DNA of 64,000 bases from Lonicera japonica (GCA_021464415.1 CM038464.1:2108001-2172000), one strand, 5' to 3'. Shown: positions 1-17,500, numbered from the stretch's first letter. Numbers and translations are program-made. Notes: a model not told the origin generated them from the letters alone.

Positions 1-756
1 CTCTTTTTGGCCTATTGCCAAAGTGTTTTGGATCCTGATTGGAGTTTGATGTTGGGAAACTCACGGTTTTTCCTTCTTGCGGAAACCATTATACAGGCTT
101 TATGATTATGTATGAAATTGGAAGATGGGTTGTTGCATTACGACAGATGGAGCTAGACTTAAACCTAATCCTTGGAGAAAAGCATTTAATTGTTGTAGGT
201 GACAGGAGATTTAGGATATAATTAGCTAGGGCTTTTAATATGTTAGGATTTCTTTTTTCTTGGACAAGATTTAATAAGGTAGGTTGGCATCATTTATTAT
301 ACCCCTAAGTAGTTGATGAATCATGTATTGTAACGTTCCTCTTACTAGTTATGTTGGAGGGTCTGTCCGATTTTTCCTTCCCATTATTCCTCTATAAATT
401 TCTGCTTTTTGTTCAGTTTGCATACTTGATTTTCATCTCTTTCTACACATGCTGGTATAGACCAGAAGAAGTGCTAGGAGAACAATCTTTTTTGGGGACA
501 AATAGCACTTTAGAATATATTAAAATCAGTAAATCACACCAAATGGACACAATCCATGTACAGAAAAAGTATGCACAAAACAATAATTGCATTTTGATTG
601 AGCTATTGATACAAGGAAAATGAAGTAAAGGAAACCCAAAATTTCTTCCCCCCTCCCCTTTTTGCTTTAATGTTTTCTTTTGTTCCGAAATAAAAGTTCA
701 TTGCCACACAACTACTTAACTTCATATTATTTTGATGTACCATGTCTCCTTTTCAG

Positions 757-867
757 GTTTACGCGATTGGTGGGTTTTTCGTTTTGAGATGGGCTTGGGC
801 AAGATGGAATGAACGGAGAGGGAAGAAGAGACCGTCTGATGATGATCCAGCTGTGGCTGATGATTAA
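757..867 (+). CDS. Probable last exon of an upstream gene (partial)
   Basis: A 37-codon open stretch follows a good acceptor (pyrimidine-rich tract ending in cag at 754-756) and ends at TAA 865-867. It encodes a short hydrophobic piece (VYAIGGFFVLRWAWARW), then a basic patch (NERRGKKR) and an acidic tail (DDDPAVADD). This looks like the C-terminus of a small membrane-anchored protein. No family is recognised and the earlier exons are outside the window or not identifiable in 1-756, which otherwise reads as intron-like AT-rich DNA. It could be a chance ORF, but the composition change, the splice acceptor and the lack of repeats around it argue for a real exon. Confidence 0.4.
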   Translation, partial: VYAIGGFFVLRWAWARWNERRGKKRPSDDDPAVADD

Positions 868-1276
868 TGTTTGAATTGCAACTTGTTTGGTAATACTCGA
901 AATCACTCTTCTTAAATCCCTTTGTAATGTATAAACCTGGAAGTTCCGTAAATGGATAATGATAAATTCTTCTATGGTCCCGATGTTTGGTTTCAGCATT
1001 TTTTTTTTTTGTATATTTTATTTCGATGGATACTCTGTTGGATTAATCTTTCAAATCCTTCCTCTGCTTTATTTGTATCTCCTGCCTTTTTCTTAAACTG
1101 TTTCTTTTGTGCATTTCTCTGACCAAAGTTCGACTTCCTTTGTGTATGCTATGCATTGATGATGGGGCAAAGTTTTGATTTTGAGACCGAGAGGAAGAAA
1201 ATTTAGGATAGCCAATTTTTATACTTTGTAAGAAAAGGGAAAATAAAATAAAATAAAATTAGGATTATGGCTGGAT

Positions 1277-1308
<32 letters not shown>

Positions 1309-2935
1309 GGTTGGAAGCAAGCAAAAGATTCATTAATTGGAATTATAAGCAGGTATATCCGTGGAAATAAACACGAGAGGTTCCTCAAACCAAACCAACT
1401 AATTTTTAAGCAAAGCTACTTTATTATCGCTGGATGTGTTAGAAACGATACTTTTTAGGGGCTGTTAAATGAGGTAATTGCCAAAGGGCTTGCTAAGTAT
1501 GTCTTATATTTTTATAAAATGCCATAAATACAAAATACTTCTTTATATATATATACAAAGTAATAATTTCACAATAGGATTTTCTCTACAACAACTACAG
1601 CAAGAAAAATGTACATAACAAAGGGTTTAACCATTATAGAGTTCGGCTAAAAAGAGAGATTCTTTCATTTTAACAAAAAGAAGGGACGCTCATTTGAAGG
1701 CTTAAATGGATATAATTTTTTTATAAAATTTTATATAGATGAAAACATGATGAGTATATTACCTCCACCAAATTTTATTAAAAAAATCAACCTAGAAGCG
1801 GGTGAGATGATAATCAAAATTTTAGAAGATGTGAGGGGGGGGGGGGGGGGGTTAGTGCCAAAAAGAGATAGTTTGAGAGAGTTTAGTGCTTTTTATCCTA
1901 AAAATTATTGTACATCAAGTTTATCAAGTAGTGCATCTCGTTTGAGTTTGGCCAAACGCAGATGAAGAGGGGATTGCCCCCCAAAGTTGGTTTTCAAAGA
2001 TTTACGTAGCACACCATAAGTTTTTGAAATTTGAGCAGTAATATTATTATTTTATTATGTATAAACATGCTACACTTCATTTGTCCTTTTAAGTTAGTAA
2101 AATTTATAACTTTTTGGGATTAAACATATAATACAAACTTTAATTTTGCATACAATGAGATTTATTATTATAAAAATACATAAAAAATAACATGCAATAA
2201 TTGTAAATCTTTCTCAATTAGCTGATTGTAAACTTATCTTTGTGTTAATTGCTTTTATGTCAAAAAAATAATATATATACATATATATATAACCTTAGTC
2301 CATTTAGAAGACATTGGTAATCAAAAAATTATGTCGTATGTACGCAAATTCTAATCAAATTATTAGGTTTATAGGTGTGAAAAGCAGGATTTAATAACAA
2401 AAATTAGCATGTAAATTGATATATATATATATATTTTAAGGAGATCTAAATTTCTCGTTTAACCCTACAAATAAAGAAATATTTATTTTTTATGAGTTGA
2501 ACCAATTTAAGACAAAGGTGTAAATCGCCTATCACTATTCACTAACCAACATTCACCCACCCCCATGAGCCTAACATTTGACCTTAAAATAAGTGTGAAA
2601 ATTGTCTATCATTGAGTCAAACCCTCTATCAAAAACAAAATTTTTCTTGCACATTAGGGATGGATGCCCAAATACAAGAGTTCAGAAAAAATATTAGAAG
2701 ACAAGATAGAAAGTAAAACCCACGTAATATCAATTTTTTTTTCACCATTAGGCTAGTTTTTCTAGAAAATAAATTTGAATATTAATTTGTAGAGGTAATT
2801 AAGTATAAGGGCTCATTATAATAATAATAATATAATTATAAAGGACACTTAAGAATTAGCCGTGTAAATTAAGGACACAGTACAAAAAAGACACTAATAC
2901 TCCTTCATTATAATATTGTCTTATTATGACACTAA
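868..2935. other. Intergenic AT-rich DNA, no gene seen
   Basis: Holds the presumed 3' flank of the upstream gene, a long poly-T run near 1279-1307, a poly-G run near 1838-1850 and several short TA repeats. The small ORFs here owe their length to homopolymers and have no recognisable content. AAGGACACTT near 2840 recurs inverted as AAGTGTCCTT near 3875, so 2.84-3.88 kb may be one degraded transposon enclosing the minisatellite described next. Confidence 0.5.
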
Positions 2936-3300
2936 CAGCAACCAGATGGTACTAAATGCATTTAGCACCACAATCAGAAGGTGTTAAATGCATTTAGTAC
3001 CCCTTGAACAGCAATCAGAAGGTACTAAATGAAATTAGCACCACAACCAGAACGCATTAAATACATTTAGCACCCCTTAGACAGCAACCAGATGGTGCTA
3101 AATGCAATTAGCACCACAACCAGAAGGTGCTAAATGTATTTAGCATTTCCTGGACAGCAACCAGAAGGTGCTAAATGCATTTAGCACCCCCTGAACAGCA
3201 ACCGTAAGCTAAATGCATTTAGCACCTTCTGAACAACAACCAGATGGTGTGCAACTTGAACAACAAACTAGAAGGTGCTAAAATGATTTTAGCACCATTA
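2936..3300. repeat. Minisatellite of palindromic units
   Basis: About nine diverged copies of a 35-40 bp unit containing CAGCAACCAGAAGGTGCTAA followed by the inverted half and a C-rich spacer. Each unit centres on a palindrome; the copy at 3167-3188 is a perfect 22-bp palindrome, read as GGTGCTAAATG plus its reverse complement. Copies differ by scattered substitutions, so the array is not recent. Confidence 0.85.
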
Positions 3301-3593
3301 TAAAATAGAGAATAACAAAATTGATGAGATCAACATCCATTCAATTTATTTATATGTATATATAAATGGATCGACGTAGGGTTCATAAAAGAAAAAAAAA
3401 GAGTTACGATCATATTGTTTTTAAATTTCTCTGGGCTGTCGAAATTAGTCGATTTCGATAGCAAAACGACCTCTGATCGTCTTAATTTTTCGCGCAATTA
3501 TGATAACTTTGTATTCCAAACAACATATCCAAAAATCAACCAAATTCAACGGTTCGATCAAAAGTTACATATATTTTACAATTGTAGATCTAG

Positions 3594-3700
3594 AAAGAAG
3601 AAGAAGAAGAAGACGACGACGACGATGACGATAATGATGATGATAATGAGAACGGCGCTCAGAGTCAGGTGGTGTTGGTGGTAGTGGTGGTGGTGGAAGA
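3594..3700. repeat. Trinucleotide-rich microsatellite
   Basis: Runs of AAG, then ACG/ATG triplets, then GGT triplets. They create a low-complexity ORF that should not be read as a gene. Confidence 0.75.
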
Positions 3701-3944
3701 GATGAGATTATTGGTGAGACTTCTTTTTTCTATTGTTCTTTGTTTTCTCTCTCTAAACTATGTGTATGCAAGAGAGAATAATATGTCTTTTGTATAATTA
3801 AAATAAATGATATAGTTGGGTATTTTTGTCCATCAACATTTATCATTTTCCTTAAAATAAATTAATATTATGAAAAGTGTCCTTATTGTAAAACCAAATT
3901 ATGAAATTAGTACTAGTTCTCTTTATTAAATGAGTCTGTCCTTA

Positions 3945-4266
3945 GGCCTCGTTTGGTTCACGGAAAGGAAATTAATTCCCCTATCTTTCCCATGGAGGTG
4001 GGAAAGTAAATTTCCTATCAAATTTCCTTTCTTGTGTTTGGTAAACAATGGAAAGTATTTAGGTAAGAGTATTATTATCTAAAATTTGTGCAATAAATGC
4101 TTGGAAATTACATGGGAAAATCAATCCCATGTGTTTTGGGAGGAATTGTTTTACCCCCTATTTTCCCCTCTCTCGGGAAAGTGTTTCCGAAATTTGTACT
4201 TACCAAACAAAGGAAAGGAACGACTTTCCTTTCCCGAGTACTAAAATCCGTGAACCAAACGAGGCC
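3945..4266. mobile_element. PIF/Harbinger-type MITE with TTA target duplication
   Basis: A 322-bp element with perfect 19-bp terminal inverted repeats GGCCTCGTTTGGTTCACGG at both ends, flanked by TTA at 3942-3944 and 4267-4269. TTA duplication and the GG start fit PIF/Harbinger MITEs. There is no coding capacity. It lies about 250 bp upstream of the start codon of the trihelix-kinase gene, so it is probably in that gene's promoter or 5' leader. Confidence 0.85.
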
Positions 4267-4519
4267 TTAGTGTTATAAAATATTACGGAGCGAGCCTTAT
4301 AACCCATTATCTCTAATTTGTAATTAAGAACGAAGTTGACGGAAAGCGTTAAGAAGCATGACGGGACGTAGACAAAATTAACGGGCATAGACACACCGTC
4401 AGTAATTTAACGCAGTGTGCTCAACAATCCGTCACTCAATATCTAACGTCGTCTATCTTCTCCTTCCGTCCTCGCTCCGGTGCGAAACCCTAACCCTAAT
4501 CAGTAGACCCTACACTCCG

Positions 4520-7446
<2,927 letters not shown>

Positions 7447-8578
7447 TTCAACTCAATACATATGTCAGCTCTGAGAATGCGTTGGTTCCCGGTTTCGACC
7501 CTTTCTTTCTTGAAGCATAATGAATCTCCGGTTCAATAGTTACATTAGAGAGATGCTTTTACTAATTTGTAAGGTAGGGGGAGTGTCTGTCCCAAGGCAT
7601 AAGAAGTCTCTGGTGCAATAGTTACATTAAATAGATGCTTTTGCTAATTTATAATGTAGGGGGTTTCTGTTCTTTAACCCGGAGGTATGTCCAAGTATAA
7701 CAAGATTAGGCTTCCAAGTAAGCTTTTTGTTGAAGAGATGCTCGGAAGTTCTGGTGGGGTTATAATAGAACGTCTAATTTTCCAAAAAAAAAATGCGGGT
7801 GGGGGGAAGGCTGGTTCTGAAGATGTAATTTATAATGTACTCTCTACGCTGTCACTATAATGGCCCCTCGTTGAACATGATCCATTGGCTGTACTTAAAA
7901 ATTGTTACTGTAATTTTCTTAAATCAGTTTGAATATGCACTGTACTTAAAAATATTTATTTTATGAGTAATGGGAATATATTTTACTCAAATAGTCAAAA
8001 CCACGTTAAGTCAGAATGTAAACGCATCTTCATTAACAACCTTTTCAAAACACAACAAATGTGAAAAACTATCCGGGTTGTGGATCAAACTGCGACGAAA
8101 AGTGGCTAGTAAGAATATGTGCAATTATTTTTCAATCCTTTGAGAAGTCTTCAAATTGTCAAGAATCTGTACACCGAGCTAATCTTATTGATACATGAAT
8201 CTCCACCATAATGCTAAAATGTACAACAGAAACATAAGCGAGAACAAAAATTGTATATCTAATAGATCTAGACCACCCCAACAGGCATCAGATCTCTAGA
8301 GTAACAACCAATCATTCTCGGCTATCCTGTCTACTTGTCCTCAAAACCTGAGATGATCCACAACCACCCCTTATTATTTGCCTCTATAGTATACAGTCCC
8401 GAGACCCATCTCAAACACTTGGGTCCATTTTCAAACTTTACCAGATTCCTCCGGGATGCACTAATATATCCCCCATCAAGTCCCTCTTCAAATGAAGCTT
8501 TAGCTACAAAATTTCATCAACCCAAAAAAGATTGGGTCAGTGCTCTACGTTCAACTAGTATAAAATTTCAAACTCAAA
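7447..8578. other. Convergent intergenic spacer
   Basis: Lies between the stop of the trihelix-kinase gene (+) and the stop of the myotubularin gene (-). It should contain both 3' UTRs and poly(A) sites. Two diverged direct repeats near 7495-7580 and 7600-7670 share 'aatctccggttcaatagttaca'-like text. No ORF of interest seen. Confidence 0.5.
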
Positions 8579-11500
8579 TCACTGGGATTGGAAATAACGA
8601 TCATTGATAGATAACCGATCAAAAGCATCAAAGTTCGCCTTTAGTCCGACAAATTGGCTACCAAGCTGAGCACAACCAGCATCAGGCCATCTACAGCCTC
8701 CATCTCTTGTGCGTAAAGGGCAGAGCATTTCACACACACTACTAATTGGATTGCCAGAAACATCATCATCGTCCCCCATGACTGTAATGGAGACAGACGT
8801 ATCTGATTTCTCATTTCCCTCTCTTTTTGAAGGAGGGTGCATAAAAGTTTGAGTAAATTCTGCCGGGTTGCTTTCGATGGCAACAGTATAGTCGCCAATG
8901 CCTGAAAATTGAACTTTGCATCCCAACGTTTCAATTGCTCTCTTTATGGCTGCACTCTCCTTGCCAGCTCTTCTTGCTGCATTAATGGCCGTTCTGGTGA
9001 CTTGTTTCTCGTTTCGTAACTCTCTGGTTAAAGATTCCACTCTATCCGTGATTTCTCTGGCTTTCCTTTCCGCCACTTCTTTTGCCTGTCAATCAATATA
9101 TGCGTTAACATTTCAGAACCCTTAATACAACAATTCTAAAGACTACTCGTTTGGTTCAAGTTTTAGGAAAGGAATTGTCATTTGATATTCCTTTTCATTA
9201 TTTTGTTAAGACTGGAATTCTGTCTCCTGGCATTAAGAATTATTGTAATTATTTTAAATATAACAGAAAATGTTATTATTTAATAGAAAAAAGCTTATTT
9301 TTTAGGGATTCTCCTTTCCTAGGAATCTTGGATTCCCTAGCAAAGCTCCAACCAAATGTTGGAATCCATGAGGAAGGATAATTTTGGATTCCTGGAAAGC
9401 TCAAGGATTTGGAATCCCCCTGGTGTGGGGTGTGGGGAAGTTGGCCGAGGGTGTTTTAATTAGCCGGAAGATCAGAAGTATATCACCTTCTGCAATTCAG
9501 AGAACTTTGTAGTCATGTTCCTACATTGAGCTTCAACTTCTCCTGCTTGGGCTTCTAAGGGGCAAGCCCACCGAAGATGGAATTGAGGCCACAGAGTTGG
9601 AGCTAAAGCCGCCGCCGCTGGTAATAGTGGACCTTCATGTTTCGATGGTTCATAAAAGAGGTTATAGTGCACATGTGAACTTCCTTGTGAAGCCCGCTGA
9701 TCAGCTAAATACATCCACAAGCATCCACACGAGTCAGAAACCCCAGATTGCTCCCTTTCCTTCTCGCTGAAATTGTAAATAGTCAATCACAAAGGTATTT
9801 CCTAAGATTCAATAACAAATAGTTAAATTTTATGTACATTACAACATATATTTTTCCTTGATTGGTTGATCCTCAACAAAAATGGACATTAAGAATAAGA
9901 ATACCGCTAAAATTGCATATTTCAAATAATTAGGAAACAAATATGGTGATACACTGAATGTTATATTATCTATAAAAACTGTGTTTAGTTTATCAACCTA
10001 AAATAGAAAATTCATAAAATCAATTGTATAATGCTCAAATTTCACCACTTCATGAGTCATGAAATGTATTGAGTCTATTGACCAGGTATATCGCATTGCA
10101 CCAAAATAACAATTTCGAAGAGAAGCTATTTTTTATTATCCTTCTAACATAAAGTGCAATACCTGTTGTAGACCTATATATCCTTACTACCCATTTTCAT
10201 CTTGCGTATTGGAGTACTTGCATCTTTGGAAACTTTTGTTTGATCCTCATCCATGTGCTTGCTTTGTACAATTGTGTTTCTACTCATTTCCATTTTCCGA
10301 TAATTAAATAGGTTTCTTCATAGCAAAGTTATCTGTATTCTCGCTATAGCCCTCCGAGTACTGGTTAGTCCTCAGACTTACCAATGACACTCAAAATTCT
10401 CCAAGGTTAAAGAGTGAAGACTTAGAAGTACTAGAAGCACCCAATTCAGAATTATAGTTTAACCAAATGTATTCAATCTAATGTAGAAGTGATGATTAAG
10501 TGCTGTCAAACGTTGCCTTGTCAAAATTCACAAACATTATCAAAGAGAAGATAAACTGCACCAAGCAGTATAAAGACCAATTATTAGAAAGAAATGTACC
10601 TATTGCACAAGAAGTTTCCAAATCGACAGGAAAGCACAGAGTCTGTGAAATCTACTAAAAAAGCCTGCATAACCAAAAAAGTGTCACAAAGCTGGTCATG
10701 TGTGGATGGCAGCCTCATGAAAACCTCAGAAGCTGCTGAAACGCAAAATCAAGCTCCAATATGAAACATAAATACACCGTCTCAAATTAATAGGCCCCAT
10801 TTTCCTTTTTGTACATCTCAGATTGTCCCATTTCAAAATTGGCGACAACATATTGCGATATACCATATTTGATCTTTTATGGCAATTCAAGAATCATGGC
10901 TTGTCAACCTAATCTTGATACTTCCAAAATATTACTCAAGCGTGTTCGACTTTCATACTGTAATTTGAGACAGAGGGAGTATAAATAAAGTACCAAATAG
11001 AAAGATGCATACCGAGGAGAACTCAAAAGCGCAAGGGTACATCCGCAACAATTGCGACACACAATCAACCCACTGCAGAATGAATTCAAAAACCCATATC
11101 ATCAATTTTATTACTTTAAATCCGAATAAAAATCATTACATGCAGTAACTAATTATTCTGGAAAAGATTTGAATGGGAGAAAGTACAGAAAAGTATATGA
11201 TGGGTAGACAGACAGTCAGAAAGCAGAGTCCCAATCAAGGGTACAAGAGACATAATGAGAAAAGTCCCAAGTACATGGTGATGTTTCAGTTTAAGGAGTT
11301 CATATGATCAAGGAAACAATACTCGTGCAAACATATATACAGATAAGGGAAGGTTGTATATGCACATTTCTTTTAAAAGAAAAATAAACTGTTATGGGAG
11401 AACACTTTGCAGCGTTGAAATGAAAAACTTTCCTTTGATATGTAAAGTAAATTTCACACAAACTGTACACTTTGCTTTATTAGTGGTTAGGTTTCTTCCC

Positions 11501-14500
11501 AGACTTTAGCGTAAATTTAAATTCAAAATGTCAGCCAATGAGATACAAACAAGTGTAAGATCTCACCATACTCCAGTCGACAAGTAGATTTCAATATCTA
11601 AACTTGGATACAGCGATCAGAAATTTGAAATTTTGAAGTTTTATCATGAAAAGAAAAGAAAAAAAAGTAAGGCCGGACTTGTCAGAGAGAGAGAGAGAGA
11701 GGGCATCATGGTAGTGTAAAATAAGGTTTACAAATAAGATCATACATGTCATGAGTACAGAGGACATGAAACCAGTTAATATGCATTCCTCTCAAGCTAC
11801 ATATATGATTTCCAACTACATATATGAACACCCGTGTACACAAGCAAGAGAAAATTAAGCATTCCTCTCAAGCTACACGAAAATCATGTTAGTTATAACA
11901 GTTTTATATTAGTCTGATATACGTACCTGCAGAAATATGGGAGAAGAGTTGTTTGAAGAATGTGCATGTGAGGAAACTGGTGTCTGAGAAGTAAATGACC
12001 CTGATGATTGGCGCGAGGGTGATGACTGGAAACTCCCAGTGGAAGATTGCCTAGATAATTCAAGAGGCATGTTACCACTTCCAGATAATGTTGGCAATCC
12101 TGCACGATCTGAAAATGGATGACCAAATGCAAGCCAATCTTTCTCCACAAGAGCCTGTATCACATTAAAATATTAAAGCAACCTCAGCATATTCGAATTA
12201 ATGCAAGCAAATAGTTAATAGCATATGGAGCTAGAAAAACAGCATCTGATGAAGATTAATATGCATATGGCCTTAGTTTCCTCAGTAGGGCTTGAACACG
12301 GTCATGAGTTTGATAGAGCCAAATATAAAATGAATGAATTTTTTCAACAAAAAAAGAGGGGAGAAATCCTGTTACAGACTTGTTAGAAAAATGAGAGATT
12401 AATAAAATTTTATTGCTTCTTTTCAAAAGAACTCAAACAACAATGCTCCTGACAGGAAGTGAAGCAAAATCTCCTCTTCCAGATGTGACTGGGTATACCA
12501 ATTAAGCTAAAATATGTTGAAAATAGCACAGATCATATTTGAGTGCATCAATTACTAAATCAGAGATTCGGAATCAAGGAAAGGAATTCTTCAATGATCA
12601 TAACAAGAACTAGGGATCAAGCCTCAGTAAATGGAAGATAAGATCGACAAAGAAAGAAAAGTAAAAGATCTAACGATATCTATTTGGTACCTGAAACCCC
12701 TTAAATGTCCGGTAATATGGATCAAGCAATAAACTGGCAAGAGAGACCAACTGAGTTGTTCTGTCCCATCCATCACTGCACAACACGATCTCATGTTGCT
12801 CAATAATAATAAGAAAACAGTAACAAGAGCAACAAGAATAACACTACTAATAAGTTCATAGCAACAATAATAAACTAAAAACAAAAAGAATAATGCTACG
12901 AGTACAGCAGTGCAATGTAGACAAATAAGAAATATTAGCAAGGAAAACACTGTAAAGTTGCATTTATTTATTTTATGATGAGAAATGAAGCTTGTATTGA
13001 TATGAGAAATCGAATGAATACAAGTAAAAGAGAGACTGCGAGTGAACGAGAGGTCCACAGCCAGCCCAAAAACAGAAACGACTGCTTAACCAAACAAGAC
13101 ATACACCACCTGAACAAACAACAAAAATACAACTACCCAAACCTAAGCTATGAATCCTACCAACCTCAATAACTAGACAACCGGGCTATAAAAACTACTC
13201 TCCAACTATCCATTACACCAACGCCTTTCCAATCTCTAGCTATATCAGACACAGAAAGGCTGCTAAACACATTTGAAGAACATGCCCACAAAGATACCAT
13301 AGCCTTGACTCTGTGCCAAATCTCCTCCACATTATCCTCTTTGCCTTCGAAGATTCTAGAATTTCTCTCTCCACACTCACCACAATACGGCCATACAACT
13401 GCTTCTCCACAATGTTCTAGATTTCTTCTTATCTCCCTTAAAACACCACCTCTCCATAAGCAAATTGTGCCACGAACTTGGAAGAGCAGAAACCATGTCT
13501 AATTCTCTACGGATATTGCACCAAATAATATGAACAAAAGAGCAATGCAATAGCAAGTGATCTAAACTTTCCCCACTTGACTTGTACATAACACACCACG
13601 ACGGACATAAATATTGGTGCGGCCTTCGGAATTGTAACAAATCTTCCATACTGACCCACTTCAGCGCTGCTAACCAAGCCAGCACTTTACTTTTGATGGA
13701 ACTCCTTTCTTCCAAATCATGTCGTGTGGCTCCAAATCACCTGCTACATTGGATCGTGTAATAATCTCGAAGTATGACTTCGATGAGAACTGTCCATACT
13801 TATCTCCTTCCCACACTCTAGAATCCCACCCATTCCTAGAAATATTCCAATTCCCAATTAAACCCCAGCAGCTCCACAAAATCAGTTTCCTCTTCAATAA
13901 TGAGATTTCTACAAAGAAGAATGTCCGAGACAATCATTATTTGAACCCCAACAAATATTAGACGCAACTGACGCCTCCGGATGGACTGCCAATCTGGAAA
14001 TCCTAGGGAATTTAACCACCAAAGCTACTTCACCCACGCATTTATCACTCCAAAACCAAATCTTTGAGCCATTGCCTACCCTATATCGGATATTTCCCAT
14101 GAATTTCCTTAATCCTCCAAAAATCGCCTTCCAAGGATTGCAATGTGTCCCCCTAGTCACTGCATTAGAGTCCCACCCAAGTATTTGCTTTTAATAATAG
14201 AATGCCAAAAAGTGTTTTGTTCTTCCGGGAAACGCCATAACCACTTCCCCAACAGAGCTTCATTTCTTTTGATTAGATTCCCGATTCCTAACCCTCCCGC
14301 CTTCTTGCTTCGACACACCTTCTCCCAACTCACTGAATGTTCCCCCTTCCCCCCTTCAAACCCTTCCCATAGAAAATCCCTCATTAAGTAGAAATACTCT
14401 ATAAAACCAATTGAATGAGCGTTAATTTCCCACCTTTCGAAATATGCCCCCCTAGCCCAACCCTCAAGTCTCTTGCCTATTCTTTCAATTACTGGACTCC

Positions 14501-17500
14501 AAAAACCTTATCTCTTTGGGTTGTCCCCCAACGGTAGCCCTAAGTAAGACACTAGCCAATTCCCCATCCCACACCCCACCTTGTTGGCTAATGCTCTCAT
14601 TTCCACCTCCTCGATATTTATGCCCATTATCTCACTTTTTGACAAATTGATTCTCAAACCCGACGCATACCCGAAGATGTCTAAAATGCCAACAAGATTA
14701 CCGATTTTTTCCTCATTCTTAGAAAGGTCGAAGATAGTATCATCGGCGAATTTTAAGTGCGACAAGCTCACCCTATCCCTTCCAATAGCGAACCCCTCCA
14801 CCATACCTTCACTCTTCGCCCTCTCCACCAATAAATTTAAAACGTTCGAGACCAACACAAAAAGAAAAGGAGAAAGTGGATCGCCTTGACGAAGTCTCCT
14901 AGATGCCTTGAAATTCCCTTTTGGTCTCCCGTTCATCATCATGGAAAAATTAACCGACGACAAACACCCTCGAATCCACCTTCGCCACCTACTACCAAAT
15001 CGTTTCTTCTTCAACACAGGGTCTATGAAGTCCCATTCGATATGATCATATGCTTTTTCAAAATCAATCTTCATCACCACTCCCTCCCTCATTCTCTCCC
15101 TATATTCCTCTACCCCATCATTGGTAATAAGAACTAAATCAAGTATTTGTCGTCCTTTCACGAAAGCTCCTTGCGCCAATCTCACTGTCTCGCCCAACAC
15201 TTCCCGCAACCTTAAAGATAGCACATTAGCCGAAACCTTGTAAAGGCTTGTGACTGGGCTAATGGATCTAAAATCTTTGTTTGAAAGATGTAATCTTCTT
15301 CGGTATAAGACAAATTGTAATATCCCGTAATTTAATTTGTTTTAAATTGGATTGAAGGTATTATAATTTAATTATATTATTTTAAGTAAAAAAGTGTTAG
15401 AATGTTAACTTTATAAAAGTGCGGGGTTAAAGTGATATTTTATGAAACTATAGGATAAGTTCTTGTAATTATCCGAAGTTTGGAATTATTTAGACAAGCC
15501 ATTATGCTTTTCTTCTTGGCTTCCTGTTCATTCTTTTTTTATCGAGAGATATTAAAAAAAGGCACCATTTTTAAAGGTTTACTTCATCTCTATTAGGTCT
15601 ACCGAACTTCGCCGAATCGCATCGGGCCTGTATGAAAAGTTGTTCCACACGTTGAGGATCACATGGGTATGTAAGAATTTCGGAGTTTCGTCACCGAATT
15701 TCGGGTCATCGTCATGTTTATTCAATATTTCAAGACTTTGAAGTAAGCCTTAGAGTTGTCTTCAATTTTGGTAAATTCTTGTAAATTTGGAATTAGTTTT
15801 AGTAATTGATTTGAGTTTGGTAATTTTTGTGCTAGAGTTTAGATCAACACTTATACAAAGGCAGATGTGTACTACATGGTTATAGGAAGTATGGATTTAA
15901 AGTATAAAATTTGAGTATACCAAGTATTTGTTAAAATGCTTAGACAAACAATTTGATGTTTAGCCACTGTTTTGGTACAATTTAAGCAGGTGACTGATGG
16001 ATGATGTTAGGTATCAAATATGTGTTTTAAAATATGGTTATTATACTCTATGGATTGAATTGATTATTCGTGGTTAGTAAATTAGACTAGCATGTTAAGA
16101 TTTGAGAATTTAAAATATTGATTAAGTTACTACTTTGGGGAAAAGCTAAGTAGTTATTAAAGGATATATTGTAATTGTTTTATTTGTGGATATTAGTAAT
16201 AATTGAGTTATTTATTGTGAAATCGAAATGTTTCGAAGCAAGGAAAATATGGAGATATCTTAAGGAGACTTGTGGATTGTTGAATAGTTTTTAGCTTGGA
16301 TGAGAGGTAGGGTTTCTAAACCTTATTTTCATAAATGCTTTGTAAATTGGTTATATAATTTACAAATTGTTTATGAAATTCATATGACATGTGTTAATTA
16401 GAAAGAAAGAACATTTTTAAGTATCAAGCATGTCATGATCACCTTTTAGCTTGGATGAGAGGTAGGGTTTCTAAACCTTATTTTCATAAATGCTTTGTAA
16501 ATTGGTTATATAATTTACAAATTGCTTATGAAATTCATATGAGATGTGTTAATTAGAAAGAAAGAACATTTTAAGTATTAAGCATGTCATGATCACGTGT
16601 GTGTGCATTTTAGTAAGTTGCATAAATTGAATTAAAGATAAAAAAGTCATTTAGAAAGCAACATGGGGTAAATGTAATAATAATGATTAGTTTTTTGTAT
16701 AACTATTATGGATTATACCGAAAAGTCCCTAAAAATTACGCCGGTGTTTTCTTTAAATAATTAAATATTTTTATAAAGAAAATAAATATTGACGGGTAAT
16801 TAAGGAACTTGCTTAGGAATCATTGCAACTTGACTAAGCCACACATGATATGATAATCGACTAATGAACTTATTGAATATTTTTGATATTGATTGTATCA
16901 AGAACATTCGAGAAGTGTCATCGAGTCAGATTCTTGATAGTGAAGTTAAAACTTGATATTTACGTTCTTGCGGCCAAGTAGTGTCGTGAAAATTGTATAT
17001 GTGGAATGAGAATTGAAATTGAAAGATAATGGTGCAAGTCATTGTAGTTCTGAGGGGAGTGTGTGCATGCATGACATAAGCTTTGTGCAAGTTCTTCAAG
17101 AGTTGACTTAGTCGTGAAGATGAGATATGATTTGGATGTTGGGTGCTTGCCGTGTTAGAAATAAGTAGGGTTCGGTGCCCTTGGATTGAAAATCCCTAAA
17201 CCCCCGGGGGGCAGCAATGAGGTCAGCTGTCTAGAGTTAGCAGTGAGAAACCTAGAAATCTAGACCTCGATAAAGCACCAACGATATACATAATGATAAC
17301 TAAGGGTGTTCAAAAACTGAATCGGACCACCAAACCGAATAAACCAGACTGGAAAATGGACCGATTTAGGCCGGACCATTTGAATTCAGTCCGGTCCGGT
17401 TTGGTCTAAATTTAGAAGGACCGAAATGGTTCGGTCCGATCTCCAATCTTCGATTTTTAAGGTTTGGTCGGACCAGACCTGACCTGTATTAATAACATAT

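Noticed and set aside
1203..1458. Small ORFs on both strands
   Set aside because: They depend on a long poly-T/poly-A run and have no other content.
2936..3300. CRISPR array
   Set aside because: The repeats are diverged, contiguous palindromic units without unique spacers, in a plant genome.
3415..3684. Plus-strand ORF of about 90 codons
   Set aside because: Its second half is a trinucleotide microsatellite; no domain or splice context.
9145..9420. A further PIF-like MITE starting CTCGTTTGGTTC
   Set aside because: The left end resembles other MITEs, but no matching inverted right end or target duplication could be found.
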